A DNA stretch of 32,648 bases from Nocardioides sp. REDSEA-S33_B3. Its GTDB lineage: Bacteria > Actinomycetota > Actinomycetes > Propionibacteriales > Nocardioidaceae. The stretch spans positions 1 through 32,648 of the forward strand of contig LUPK01000036.1 of the NCBI GenBank assembly GCA_001627335.1, written 5' to 3'. Under the pieces are notes generated by a model, which was not told the DNA's origin, made no database searches, and saw only the letters and a list, made by a program, of their open reading frames with translations. Shown piece after piece: positions 7,813 through 15,727 of the stretch. The translations under genes were made by a program, and so were the position numbers. Every line of letters begins with the position of its first letter. The first letter of the stretch is position 1.

Positions 7813-8765
7813 CCGGCGTCATCACCCGCGCCACCCCCGTGCCCGCGCCGGGGATGCCCGGGCGCGTGCGGATCTACGAGGTCGGCCCGCGCGACGGCCT
7901 GCAGAACGAGCAGGAGATCGTGCCGCTTGAGGTCAAGGAGGAGTTCGTGCGGCGGCTGCTGGCCGCCGGGCTCCCCGTCGTCGAGGCGACCAGCTTCGTC
8001 CACCCGCGCTGGGTGCCGCAGCTCGCCGACGCGGCCGACCTGATGACTGCGCTGGGCGACTCGATCGGCGAAGCAGCGCGCGACTGCCCCGTGCTGGTGC
8101 CCAACGAGCGCGGCCTCGACCGCGCGCTCGAGCTCGGCCTGCGCCACGTCGCCGTCTTCGCCAGCGCCACCGAGACCTTCGCGGCCAAGAACCTCAACCG
8201 CACGCTGGACTCCCAGCTCGAGATGTTCGCCCCGACCATCGAGCGCGCGCTGGCGGCGGGGATGGACGTCCGCGGCTACGTGTCGATGTGCTTCGGCGAC
8301 CCCTGGGAGGGCCCGGTCGAGCCCCAGCAGGTCGTGACGGTCGGGCAGCGGCTGCTCGAGATGGGCGTCGGCGAGCTCAGCCTCGGCGACACGATCGGCG
8401 TCGGCACCGCGGGCCACGTCACCGCGCTCGTGGAGGCGTTCACCGCGGCGGGCACCGGCGTCGACCGGCTCGCGCTGCACTTCCACGACACCTACGGCCA
8501 GGCCCTCTCCAACGTGCAGGCCGGCCTGCGCGCCGGCGTGACGACGTACGACGCGAGCGCCGGTGGGCTCGGGGGCTGCCCGTACGCCCAGAGCGCGACC
8601 GGCAACCTCGCGACCGAGGACCTCGTGTGGCTGCTCGACGGTCTCGGCATCGACCACGGGGTCGACCTCGAGGCGCTCGTGGCCACCAGTGCCTGGATGG
8701 CGCAGCAGCTCGGGCGCCCCAGCCCCTCCGCCGTGGTCCGGGCGCTGGCACAATCCACCTCGTGA
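7809..8765 (+). CDS. mvaB: Hydroxymethylglutaryl-CoA lyase
   Basis: The enzyme splits 3-hydroxy-3-methylglutaryl-CoA into acetyl-CoA and acetoacetate, the last step of leucine degradation. The 318 residues form a DRE-TIM metallolyase barrel. IYEVGPRDGLQNE is the N-terminal catalytic and metal region, SLGDTIGVGTAG and LHFHDTYGQALSN carry metal-ligand residues, and GGLGGCPYA contains the loop cysteine that defines the family. ATG at 7809 overlaps the hepT stop, so expression depends at least partly on translation of the toxin gene. It belongs functionally with mccB/mccA. The hydratase and acyl-CoA dehydrogenase of the pathway are not in the window. Confidence 0.93.
   Translation: MTGVITRATPVPAPGMPGRVRIYEVGPRDGLQNEQEIVPLEVKEEFVRRLLAAGLPVVEATSFVHPRWVPQLADAADLMTALGDSIGEAARDCPVLVPNERGLDRALELGLRHVAVFASATETFAAKNLNRTLDSQLEMFAPTIERALAAGMDVRGYVSMCFGDPWEGPVEPQQVVTVGQRLLEMGVGELSLGDTIGVGTAGHVTALVEAFTAAGTGVDRLALHFHDTYGQALSNVQAGLRAGVTTYDASAGGLGGCPYAQSATGNLATEDLVWLLDGLGIDHGVDLEALVATSAWMAQQLGRPSPSAVVRALAQSTS
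8749..8754 (+). promoter_or_regulatory. Weak candidate leaderless promoter for the first sulfotransferase gene
   Basis: CACAAT inside the end of mvaB is followed by seven bases and the GTG at 8762. The same hexamer and spacing precede the GTG of the phosphodiesterase gene at 18564. It keeps A at position 2 and T at position 6 but lacks the leading T. Confidence 0.3.
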
Positions 8766-9859
8766 CATCCCAGCGTCGGGTCTACCTGCACATCGGTGCG
8801 CCGAAGACCGGCACCACCTACGTGCAGGACCGACTGAGCCGCAACGCCAAGACGCTGGCCCAGCACGGTGTCCACTTCCCCTCGCGCTCGCCGCTGGTGA
8901 GCCCCGGGATGTTCCACTTCCGGGCCGCGCTGGACCTCCTCGGCCAGGACTGGGGCGGCGAGCAGGGCCATGCCGAGGGCAGCTGGGACGCGCTGGTCCG
9001 CCGGGTCCGCCGTACCCGCGGCACCGTGATCGTCAGCCACGAGATCCTCGCCCCCGCGCCGGCGCAGGCCGTGGCGCGCGCGAAGGCCGAGCTCGGTGCC
9101 GGCGACGACCTCCACGTCGTCTACGGCGTGCGCGACCTGGCCCGCCAGCTCCCCGCTGCCTGGCAGGAGAGCATCAAGCAGGGCCGCAAGTGGACCTACC
9201 GCACCTTCCTGCGCAAGACCCGCAGCGGCAGGCCGTGGTTCTACCGCGCCTTCGACGTGCCCGCCGTGCTCAGCACGTGGTCGGCCGGGCTGCCGCCGGA
9301 GAACGTCCACGTCGTCACCGTCCCGCAGTCCGGCACCGCCGGCCCCGACGAGCTGTGGCACCGCTTCTGCCGCGCGGTCGACATCGACCCCGCCTGGGTG
9401 CCGGAGGAGTCGCGCCGCACGAACCCCTCGCTCGGCGTCGCCGAGGCGGCGCTGATCCGCCGCCTCAACAAGCGCCTGGGTCGCAAGGTCCGGCGTGACG
9501 CGACCTACGACGACCTCGTGCGCGGCCTGCTCGCCGAGCAGGAGCTGGCCGGTCGCGACAGCGCCAAGCTGCTGCTCCCCCCGGGCATGCACGAGTGGGC
9601 CGAGGCGGAGTCGGCGCGCTGGGTCGAGTGGATCGAGCAGAGCGGGGTCGACGTCATCGGCGACCTGGACGACCTGCACCCCCTGCCGACCCGCCGCCGC
9701 GACTACGTCAACCCCGACAAGGTCACCTCCAAGGCCCAGCTCGCCGCCGCCCTCGACGCGCTCACGGTGATGACGCAGGAGGCGGCGCGCCGCGAGGACC
9801 CCGAGCAGCAGCTCGCGCAGCGGTTGCGCACCGGCGTACGCCGCCTGCGCGAGTCGTGA
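8762..9859 (+). CDS. Sulfotransferase-like protein (first of a coupled trio)
   Basis: This is a 365-residue P-loop sulfotransferase-fold protein. VYLHIGAPKTGTTYVQ at residues 7-22 is the 5'-phosphosulfate-binding loop for PAPS. VSHEIL (91-96) and YGVRDLARQLPAAWQESIKQG (about 121-141) resemble the 3'-phosphate-binding region. The C-terminal part has NPSLGVAEAALIRRLNK and LLLPPGMHEW, repeated in the two following genes. The start is GTG overlapping the mvaB TGA, and the end overlaps the next gene as GTGA. No signal peptide or membrane segment is seen, so it is cytosolic. The acceptor is unknown; glycan or lipid sulfation is a guess. It may ride on the leucine operon transcript or have its own weak promoter. 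Confidence 0.75.
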   Translation: MTSQRRVYLHIGAPKTGTTYVQDRLSRNAKTLAQHGVHFPSRSPLVSPGMFHFRAALDLLGQDWGGEQGHAEGSWDALVRRVRRTRGTVIVSHEILAPAPAQAVARAKAELGAGDDLHVVYGVRDLARQLPAAWQESIKQGRKWTYRTFLRKTRSGRPWFYRAFDVPAVLSTWSAGLPPENVHVVTVPQSGTAGPDELWHRFCRAVDIDPAWVPEESRRTNPSLGVAEAALIRRLNKRLGRKVRRDATYDDLVRGLLAEQELAGRDSAKLLLPPGMHEWAEAESARWVEWIEQSGVDVIGDLDDLHPLPTRRRDYVNPDKVTSKAQLAAALDALTVMTQEAARREDPEQQLAQRLRTGVRRLRES

Positions 9860-11073
9860 CCGGCCCGGCCCGGGCCGCCGCGTGGGTCGCCCACCTGCGG
9901 GAGGGCGGCACGACGCCGTGGGCGGAGTGGACCGGCACCGTCGACGGCCCCACGCCGCCGGTCCTCCCCGGCGCCCAGCAGCTGGAGCTGCTGCGCCGGG
10001 TCAACCAGCGAGCAGCCGTGCCGGACGCCCTGGTCGAGCGGGTCCTGGCCGCCAGTGCCGCCGGCCGGGGGCGCCCCGACCTCGAGCTCGTGGGCGCCCG
10101 TCCCGCCTCCGACTTCGGGCCGCCGCCCGTGGACCCCGCCGACCTGCCGGCCGAGGAGCTGCTGCGCGTGGCGGCGCTGCTCCTCGCCGAGGACCTCGCC
10201 GCCGAGGGCGATCCCGACGAACGGCACGACCGCCCCGACGACCTCGGCCGGCTCCTCGGGGATGCCGCCCGGCGGATGAAGCGCAGCGGTCGCGGCCCGT
10301 GGCTGCGCCCGTGGCGGACGAAGTACAAGCTGGTCGGCGACCCCTGGCGCGCCGACGCCCTGCGCCGCGACCTCATCGCGCGCGGCCGTCCGCCCGGGGG
10401 CCGCGGTGCCCTCGTGCTCGTGGTGGCCGACGACCTCGCCACCATGCTGGGCGACCTGTGGACCGATCGGTGCTTCTCGACCGGCGTCGCGGTGCCGGCG
10501 TGGGGGCCGTGGCTGGACGCGCTGGCCGGCTCCCGTCGGATCGCCCGGGGCGCCGACCCCGCGCTGGTCGCCGCCACGTGGTCCGAGCGGGTGGGGCGCG
10601 AACGGGTGCGCATCGTGCTCGACGAGACGCAGCTCCCGGCGGTGCTCGGCGTCCCCCGCCTCACGCCGCGGCCGGCGGTGTCGGCGGAGGCCGCCGAGCT
10701 CGCGCGCCTGGTCGCGAAGGCGCTCGGCCTGCGCGTGACCCCCGACGTCGGCCGCCGGATCCTGCGCGAGCGGCTGCTGCCGCGCCTGGTCGGGCACCCG
10801 GGTCACCCAGGCGCCCCGCTGGCCGTGCCGCCCGAGCACCACCGGTGGATCCACCGCCGATCGGTCCGGATGCGGGACGCCGTGCGCGCGGGTGACTACC
10901 CTGTCCTGGGCGAGGTGGACGGCCTGGTGAGCCGCCCGCGCGCCCTGGCCGCCTCCGGTGAGACCCTCTCCGGCGAGGCGGCGGACGAGCGGGTGCTGGC
11001 CCTGGCCGTGGACCTGCTCCTCGCACCGACCGGTGCGCAGGACCGCACCGGACCGCAGGAGGCAGGCACGTGA
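9856..11073 (+). CDS. Divergent sulfotransferase-related protein lacking the PAPS-binding loop
   Basis: This is a 405-residue protein without an obvious family name. Residues 1-150 are unique in the window. From about residue 157 it follows its neighbours: YKLVGDPWRADALRRDL lines up with YLHIGAPKTGTTYVQDRL of the upstream enzyme, but the Lys-Thr-Gly-Thr-Thr loop is replaced. ALVLVVADDLATMLGDLW (185-202) matches LHVVYGVRDLARQLPAAW. DPALVAATWSERVGRERVRIV (234-254) matches DVPAVLSTWSAGLPPENVHVV. AVPPEHHRW and DYPVLGEVDGL match the C-terminal module. About 70 residues present in the enzymes between the loop and the VRD segment are missing. It overlaps both neighbours by four bases. It is most likely a catalytically dead relative with a structural or regulatory role. 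The alignment was done by eye. Confidence 0.6.
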   Translation: MTGPARAAAWVAHLREGGTTPWAEWTGTVDGPTPPVLPGAQQLELLRRVNQRAAVPDALVERVLAASAAGRGRPDLELVGARPASDFGPPPVDPADLPAEELLRVAALLLAEDLAAEGDPDERHDRPDDLGRLLGDAARRMKRSGRGPWLRPWRTKYKLVGDPWRADALRRDLIARGRPPGGRGALVLVVADDLATMLGDLWTDRCFSTGVAVPAWGPWLDALAGSRRIARGADPALVAATWSERVGRERVRIVLDETQLPAVLGVPRLTPRPAVSAEAAELARLVAKALGLRVTPDVGRRILRERLLPRLVGHPGHPGAPLAVPPEHHRWIHRRSVRMRDAVRAGDYPVLGEVDGLVSRPRALAASGETLSGEAADERVLALAVDLLLAPTGAQDRTGPQEAGT

Positions 11074-12284
11074 GCGCGCGGGTCCTGCTGCACGTCGGCA
11101 CCCCCAAGACCGGCACCTCCCACCTGCAGGACGTGCTGTTCCGCAACCGCGATCGCCTGCGCCACCACGGACTGCTCTACCCCGCCGACCGCTTCGACGC
11201 GCACTTCCTGGCCGCGCTGGACCTGATGGCGCTGCCGTGGGGCGGGCTGCAGGCCGAGGCGATCGGCCGCTGGGACGCGCTCGCCGAGCAGGTGCGCCGG
11301 CACCCCGGCACCTCGATCATCAGCCACGAGATCCTCGCGACCGCCTCCCGCAGCCAGGTCGGCCGGGCGATGCAGTCGCTGGCCCCCGACGACGGCACCG
11401 AGGTCCACCTGGTGCTCTCGGTGCGCGACCTGGTGCGCCAGATCCCCGCGGAGTGGCAGGAGAACGTCAAGCACCGCAGCACGATCACCTACGAGGAGTT
11501 CCTCGCCCAGCTGCGCGACCCCGAGCGCAAGGGACGCATCGCGACCTGGTTCTGGGGCGTCCAGGAGATCCCCGACATCCTCGACCGGTGGGGCCACGAG
11601 CTCCCGCCGGAGAACATCCACCTCGTCACGGTCCCGCCGCCCGGCGGCGCCCCGGACCTGCTGTGGAAGCGGTTCAGCAGCGTCTTCGGACTCGACGGGC
11701 TCGACCTCGAGCTCGAGGCCGAGCGCGCCAACCCCTCGCTCGGCGTCCCCGAGACCGCCCTGGTGCGGCGCATCAACAAGGCCGTCAACCCGGTGCTCGA
11801 CCCGCCCGACTACCGCCCGCTGGTCCGCGAGCTGCTCGCCCACCAGACGCTCTCGCGACGCACCCGCACCCCGCGGCTGGCCCTGCCGCCCGACCTGCAC
11901 GAGTGGGCCCGCGACCTGGGGCAGCGGTGGAGCGACGAGGTCCGCCGACGCGGGTACGACGTCGTCGGGGACCTCGCCGACCTCGAGCCGGGTCCGCCGC
12001 CGGAGCACTGGGCCGACCCGGACTCACCCCGCGAGTCGCAGGTGTCCGGTGCGGCCGTCGAGGCGATCCGCGCGCTGCTGGTCGAGAACGCCCGGATGCG
12101 CGCGGAGGAGGAGCGCCTGCGTCACGAGCTCCACGAGGCCCGGGTCGCCCTGGACAGGAGCTTCCTGCGCCCGTCGTACCGCGTGCGCGAGAAGGTCCTG
12201 CGCGGCGTCCGCCGCACGGCCGTGGGCCGTGGGCTGCACCGGGTCTACCGGTTGGCGCGTGGCAGGAGCTCGCGGTCGGCGTAG
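11070..12284 (+). CDS. Sulfotransferase-like protein with C-terminal coiled coil (third of the trio)
   Basis: This is a 404-residue paralogue of the protein at 8762-9859, collinear with it for about 310 residues. The phosphosulfate loop is LLHVGTPKTGTSHLQ (6-20). SHEILA, SVRDLVRQIPAEWQENVK (117-134) and NPSLGVPETALVRRINK follow at the same spacing. It differs by a tail from about 325 to 404, where EAIRALLVENARMRAEEERL predicts a coiled coil and a basic end follows. A strong ribosome-binding site, AGGAGG at 11057-11062, lies seven bases before the GTG, which overlaps the previous stop. Its last 40 bases overlap the converging gene at 12245-12952. Acceptor unknown. Confidence 0.75.
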   Translation: MSARVLLHVGTPKTGTSHLQDVLFRNRDRLRHHGLLYPADRFDAHFLAALDLMALPWGGLQAEAIGRWDALAEQVRRHPGTSIISHEILATASRSQVGRAMQSLAPDDGTEVHLVLSVRDLVRQIPAEWQENVKHRSTITYEEFLAQLRDPERKGRIATWFWGVQEIPDILDRWGHELPPENIHLVTVPPPGGAPDLLWKRFSSVFGLDGLDLELEAERANPSLGVPETALVRRINKAVNPVLDPPDYRPLVRELLAHQTLSRRTRTPRLALPPDLHEWARDLGQRWSDEVRRRGYDVVGDLADLEPGPPPEHWADPDSPRESQVSGAAVEAIRALLVENARMRAEEERLRHELHEARVALDRSFLRPSYRVREKVLRGVRRTAVGRGLHRVYRLARGRSSRSA

Positions 12285-12952
12285 CGCCCGATCCTCCACG
12301 TGGCGTAGCCGTCGGCGCCCATGCCCACGACGCCACCGACGACGGGCACGCGTCGCCCGACGACGACGGCCAGCCGCTTGCCGGTCATCCGCGCGATGAT
12401 GTCGGAGCCGACCTCGGTGGCGATGCGCCGGTCCAGCGCCGGGTCGGCGACCGGTGCCGTGGCCAGCGCCATCGGGGGAGCGGGGAGCGTGCCGCGGCGC
12501 AGCATCTCGTCGACCCGGTCGCCACCGAGGAGACAGGCCAGCACCGCGTTGCGCACCCGGGGGTCCTCGAGGTCGTAGCCGCGCAGGTGCGCGATGCCGG
12601 CGATCATCCGGCACTGGACCAGCGCGAGGCCGGTGATGTTGGCCGGGATGGCGACGGCGGCGGTCACCACGCCGCCGATGTTGGTGAGGAACCCCTGCGC
12701 CCCGGCGTACCTGACGTGGTTCTCGATCACCTCGTGCACCGCGCGGTCGACGTCGCCGTCCTGCTCGCGCAGCTGCGCCTCGGCCGCCGCGGCGGCGCCC
12801 GGGAGGGGCCCGACGCCGTGGATGGCGCGGTCCAGCGCCTCACGGACGAAGGTCTCGGTCAGGCCCGGCGCCGCGCCGGCGACCTTCGGGGCGAGGCGAC
12901 GGCCGACCATGGTGGCGACGCTGCGGCTCCTGCTCAACGGAACGCTCCTCAC
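12245..12952 (-). CDS. EcsC family protein
   Basis: The protein has 235 residues if the GTG at 12952 is used; an ATG at 12910 is the main alternative, and neither has a clear ribosome-binding site. The EcsC-like core includes FLTNIGGVVTAAVAIPANITG (a hydrophobic helix), LVQCRMIAGIAHLRGYDLEDP, VLACLLGGD, and a C-terminal glycine/valine-rich stretch VVGRRVPVVGGVVGMGADG that may associate with membrane. EcsC proteins have no settled biochemical role. The gene lies divergent from aat. A TACGAT hexamer at 13003-12998 on the minus strand could be its -10. Its 3' end overlaps the sulfotransferase gene by 40 bases. Confidence 0.7.
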   Translation of the reverse strand: MRSVPLSRSRSVATMVGRRLAPKVAGAAPGLTETFVREALDRAIHGVGPLPGAAAAAEAQLREQDGDVDRAVHEVIENHVRYAGAQGFLTNIGGVVTAAVAIPANITGLALVQCRMIAGIAHLRGYDLEDPRVRNAVLACLLGGDRVDEMLRRGTLPAPPMALATAPVADPALDRRIATEVGSDIIARMTGKRLAVVVGRRVPVVGGVVGMGADGYATWRIGRYADRELLPRANR

Positions 12953-13054
12953 GAGTGCGATGTCCAGGGGTCCAGGGATCGGTGGACGTCCAGCACGATC
13001 GTACGGACGTCCGGACCACCTGCCCGGGGTGTGCCGGACGGGGCGCGTCCCGCG

Positions 13055-13060
13055 TAGCGT
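13055..13060 (+). promoter_or_regulatory. Leaderless promoter of aat
   Basis: TAGCGT fits the TANNNT -10 and is followed by seven bases and the GTG at 13068. No ribosome-binding site precedes that GTG. Confidence 0.55.
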
Positions 13061-13067
13061 GCCCGCA

Positions 13068-13748
13068 GTGCCCCTCGAGCCCCCGCCCTCGGCCTGGTCG
13101 TTCGGCGACCCCCAGGGCTACGACGCGCTCGACGACCTCGTGGGCATCGGCGCCGACCTCGAGCCCGGCACCCTGCTCGCGGCCTACCGACACGGCCTGT
13201 TCCCGATGCCGTCGGGGCACCCCGGCGACCCGATGTACTGGTTCTGCCCGGTGCACCGCGGAGTGCTGCCGCTCGACGGGCTGCACGTGTCCCGGTCGTT
13301 GCGCCGCTCCATGCGCGATCTGGAGATCCGGGTCGACACCGCCTTCGACGAGGTGATCGCCGCCTGCGCGGACCCGCGGCGCCCGCAGGGCTGGATCGAC
13401 CGCGACATCCGCGCCGCCTACTGCGAGCTGCACCGCCTGGGGTGGGCGCACTCGGTGGAGGCCTGGCAGGACGACCGGCTCGTGGGGGGCCTGTACGGCG
13501 TGGCGATCGGCGGGCTGTTCGCGGGCGAGTCGATGTTCCACCGGGTGACCGACGCCTCCAAGGCCTGTCTCGTGGCGCTGGTCGGGATGCTGCGCGACGA
13601 GCACGCCGCGGACCGGGTGCTGGACGTGCAGTGGCGGACCGACCACCTGGCCTCGCTGGGGGTCGTCGAGATCGACCGTGCGGCGTACCTCGCCAGGCTG
13701 CGGCGGGCGCCCGAGCTGCCGCTGCCGGTGGCGTTCGACCGCGGCTGA
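13068..13748 (+). CDS. aat: Leucyl/phenylalanyl-tRNA--protein transferase
   Basis: Aat attaches Leu or Phe from charged tRNA to proteins with N-terminal Lys or Arg, marking them for degradation through ClpS/ClpAP. The 226 residues contain the family landmarks in order: WSFGDPQGYDALDDLVGIGADL, YRHGLFPMP, YWFCPVHRGVLPLDGLHVSRSLRR, PQGWIDRDIRAAYCELHRLGWAHSVEAW, LVGGLYGVAIGGLFAGESMFH and the C-terminal VLDVQWRTDHLASLGVVEI. The start is GTG at 13068, supported by the leaderless -10 and the conserved N-terminus. It stands alone on its transcript; a stem-loop at 13830-13851 follows. Confidence 0.93.
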   Translation: MPLEPPPSAWSFGDPQGYDALDDLVGIGADLEPGTLLAAYRHGLFPMPSGHPGDPMYWFCPVHRGVLPLDGLHVSRSLRRSMRDLEIRVDTAFDEVIAACADPRRPQGWIDRDIRAAYCELHRLGWAHSVEAWQDDRLVGGLYGVAIGGLFAGESMFHRVTDASKACLVALVGMLRDEHAADRVLDVQWRTDHLASLGVVEIDRAAYLARLRRAPELPLPVAFDRG

Positions 13749-13829
13749 TCGCCTGCCGCGTGCCCCTGAGCGGAGCCTGAACGACCCCTCAGTGCGCTCT
13801 TGGGAAGACCTGTCATCGTCGGCGGCCGG

Positions 13830-13851
13830 CCCCCGCGGTGCATGGCGGGGG
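13830..13851 (+). terminator. GC-rich stem-loop after aat
   Basis: CCCCCGC (13830-13836) and GCGGGGG (13845-13851) pair around an eight-base loop, 81 bases after the aat stop and 30 bases before the lipoprotein gene. It could terminate aat or sit in the lipoprotein leader. Confidence 0.4.
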
Positions 13852-13881
13852 TCGTGACCGGCACCGACGAAAGGTCTGTTC

Positions 13882-14355
13882 GTGAAGCTCTCCCCCCTCG
13901 CCCGCCTGACCCCCCTCGCGCTGGCCGTCGGCCTGTCGTTGACCGCCTGCGGGTCCGACGACTCCTCCGACGCCGGGGCGCAGGGTGACGCCTCCGCGCA
14001 GGAGGGCGGCTCGAGCGTGGTCGCCGAGGGCGACGACTTCTGCACCGCGCTGATGGCCACCGCCTCGGTCCAGGACGGCGAGGACGTGGCCGCGCTGCAC
14101 GACAGCCTCGAGGAGGCGGGACTGCCCGAGGGCGCCGGCGAGGACGCGCAGGCCGGGTTCGAGGTCTACCTCGACGTGCTGGACCAGGTCGACGAGGACG
14201 CCACCGCGAAGGACCTGGAGTCGATGGAGGACCCGGGGCTGAGCAAGGCCGAGCAGGCCGACGTGGACGCGATGGTCAGCTACGCCACGACCACCTGCGC
14301 CGGCGGCGCCGGCCAGGACTCCCAGACCCCGGAGAGCGAGACGCCCCAGGAGTGA
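13882..14355 (+). CDS. Putative lipoprotein of unknown function
   Basis: This is a 157-residue secreted protein. The signal peptide ends in the lipobox LTAC (residues 20-23), so Cys23 should be lipidated and the protein anchored outside the membrane. The mature part is very acidic and Glu/Asp/Ala-rich, with two further cysteines (in DDFCTALMATASVQDGE and TTTCAGG) that could form a disulfide. No family recognised. The start is GTG at 13882 with AAAGG seven bases upstream. It converges on the DUF305 gene, with 10 bases between stops. Confidence 0.75.
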   Translation: MKLSPLARLTPLALAVGLSLTACGSDDSSDAGAQGDASAQEGGSSVVAEGDDFCTALMATASVQDGEDVAALHDSLEEAGLPEGAGEDAQAGFEVYLDVLDQVDEDATAKDLESMEDPGLSKAEQADVDAMVSYATTTCAGGAGQDSQTPESETPQE

Positions 14356-14365
14356 CCCGGCGGGC

Positions 14366-15004
14366 TCAGCCCAGCAGGCCGCGCATCGTCTCGATCTCCG
14401 CGGCCTGGGACGCCTCGATCTCCTCGGCCAGCTCCACCGCCGGGCGGAACGTGCCGGTGGCCTGCTGGGCCTGCGCCATCTCCACCGCCCCCTCGTGGTG
14501 GGCGATCATCAGCTCCAGCCACAGCGTGCCGAAGGCCTCGTCGTCGGCATCCTCCAAGGAGGCCAGCTCAGCCGAGGTGAGCATGCCGGGCATCGAGCCG
14601 TGGCCGCCGTCGTGACCGTCGCCGTGGGACTCCTCCAGCTCGGACATCGCCTCGGAGGGGGACCGGTCGCCGTGCCCGGCCAGGCTGTGGTCGCGCACCG
14701 TGGCGGGCACCGGCTCGTCCCAGGAGACCAGCCAGTCGCTGAGCTGCTCGATCTCGGGTGCCTGTGCGTCGCGGATCTGCTCGGCCAGCGCGAGCAGCTC
14801 GGGGTCGAGGTCGCGCCCCAGCGTCAGGTCGACCATCGCCAGGGCCTGCGCGTGGTGTTGCAGCATCTCGCCGGCGAAGGCCACGTCCTGGGCGGTGTGC
14901 TCGGTGTCGGAGAGGGCGGGCCGGGCCGCGTCGTCGTCACCGCACGCGGTGAGGGACGCGAGGAGCAGCAACGGCAGGGCCGTCGCGACCAGGAGTGCGC
15001 GCAC
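14366..15004 (-). CDS. DUF305 family lipoprotein
   Basis: This 212-residue protein has a signal peptide and a lipobox LTAC (Cys21), so it is exported. It carries two DUF305 halves, each with a paired histidine: EMLQHHAQALAMVDL (His50-His51) and LMIAHHEGAVEMAQAQQ (His169-His170). A His/Gly/Asp-rich linker (about 127-138) lies between them. DUF305 is a ferritin-like helical domain; some members bind copper. The repeated MxxHH and the His-rich linker suggest metal binding here too, which is inference. The start is GTG at 15004, four bases after the rhodanese stop, so the two are one transcript. SxExMRGLL at the end is typical of the family. Confidence 0.85.
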   Translation of the reverse strand: MRALLVATALPLLLLASLTACGDDDAARPALSDTEHTAQDVAFAGEMLQHHAQALAMVDLTLGRDLDPELLALAEQIRDAQAPEIEQLSDWLVSWDEPVPATVRDHSLAGHGDRSPSEAMSELEESHGDGHDGGHGSMPGMLTSAELASLEDADDEAFGTLWLELMIAHHEGAVEMAQAQQATGTFRPAVELAEEIEASQAAEIETMRGLLG

Positions 15005-15008
15005 GTCT

Positions 15009-15338
15009 CTAGATGACCGTGGGCTCGGCGGCGGTCTCGGAGACCATGGGACGTCCGGCCGACGCCCAGTCGAGCATGCCGCCGTCGAGGTTGATGGTCT
15101 CGTGGCCCTGCTGACCCAGCCACATCGCGGCCTGCGCGGAGCGCCCGCCCACCTTGCAGACCACGAGGACACGGCCCTCGGGCACCTCGTGGACGCGCTC
15201 GGGCAGCAGGTTGAGGGGGACGTGCAGCGCCCCCTCGATGTGGCCCGCAGCCCACTCCTCGGGCTCACGGACGTCGAGGACGGTGACGTCCTCGGGGAGG
15301 TCGGCCGGCAGCAGGTCGACGCGTGTGGTGGGGATCAT
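15009..15338 (-). CDS. Rhodanese-like sulfurtransferase domain protein
   Basis: This is a single-domain rhodanese of 109 residues with no signal peptide, so cytosolic. LDVREPEEWAAGHIEGALHVPL is the conserved front half. VVCKVGGRSAQAA carries the active loop, with Cys61 as the persulfide-forming residue. GGMLDWASAGRP closes the fold. The substrate is unknown. It starts at ATG 15338 with GAGG six bases upstream. It shares a transcript with the DUF305 gene, four bases away. The pairing could reflect metal or sulfur handling. Confidence 0.88.
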   Translation of the reverse strand: MIPTTRVDLLPADLPEDVTVLDVREPEEWAAGHIEGALHVPLNLLPERVHEVPEGRVLVVCKVGGRSAQAAMWLGQQGHETINLDGGMLDWASAGRPMVSETAAEPTVI

Positions 15339-15393
15339 GGGTTCCTCAGGTCGGGGATGACGCAGCCGGGTTCCCGGGCCGCGAGGCCGTAGG

Positions 15394-15636
15394 TCAGCGG
15401 CGCTGGTCCTTCTCCGGGGCGTTCCCGGCGCCGCCGACGGTGCGCGCCGCGAACGACGCGAAGGAGGAGGTGATCCCGCGGTGGGTCACCTTGCCGGAGC
15501 TGGAGATGCCTCCGGCGCCCTGCCCGCGCCGCAGCCGGCGCTGCTGGACGAAGGAGTAGGCCAGGTCGATGCCGACCACGAGTCCCAGCAGTGCGACGAC
15601 GGCCAGGACGGCGACGACCACGGGCGTGCTGAGCAT
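15394..15636 (-). CDS. Small single-pass membrane protein, function unknown
   Basis: This 80-residue protein has one clear membrane helix at residues 5-26 (VVVAVLAVVALLGLVVGIDLAY), followed by a basic stretch QQRRLRRG that predicts a cytosolic tail. No family recognised. ATG at 15636 has GGAG six bases upstream. It lies 55 bases upstream of the rhodanese gene on the same strand and may be co-transcribed. Confidence 0.6.
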   Translation of the reverse strand: MLSTPVVVAVLAVVALLGLVVGIDLAYSFVQQRRLRRGQGAGGISSSGKVTHRGITSSFASFAARTVGGAGNAPEKDQRR

Positions 15637-15727
15637 GTTGACTCCAGGGGTTGGCGTGCTCCGCAGACTACCCGGGCCGGGGTGGTGGTGAACGTCCTGC
15701 GCGGGCGGCTGAGCATCGCCCGACCGG

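Noticed and set aside
9856..11073. Middle gene of the trio as a frameshifted sulfotransferase
   Set aside because: The frame is open throughout with normal codon use, and the loop region is replaced rather than shifted; no other frame restores KTGTT.
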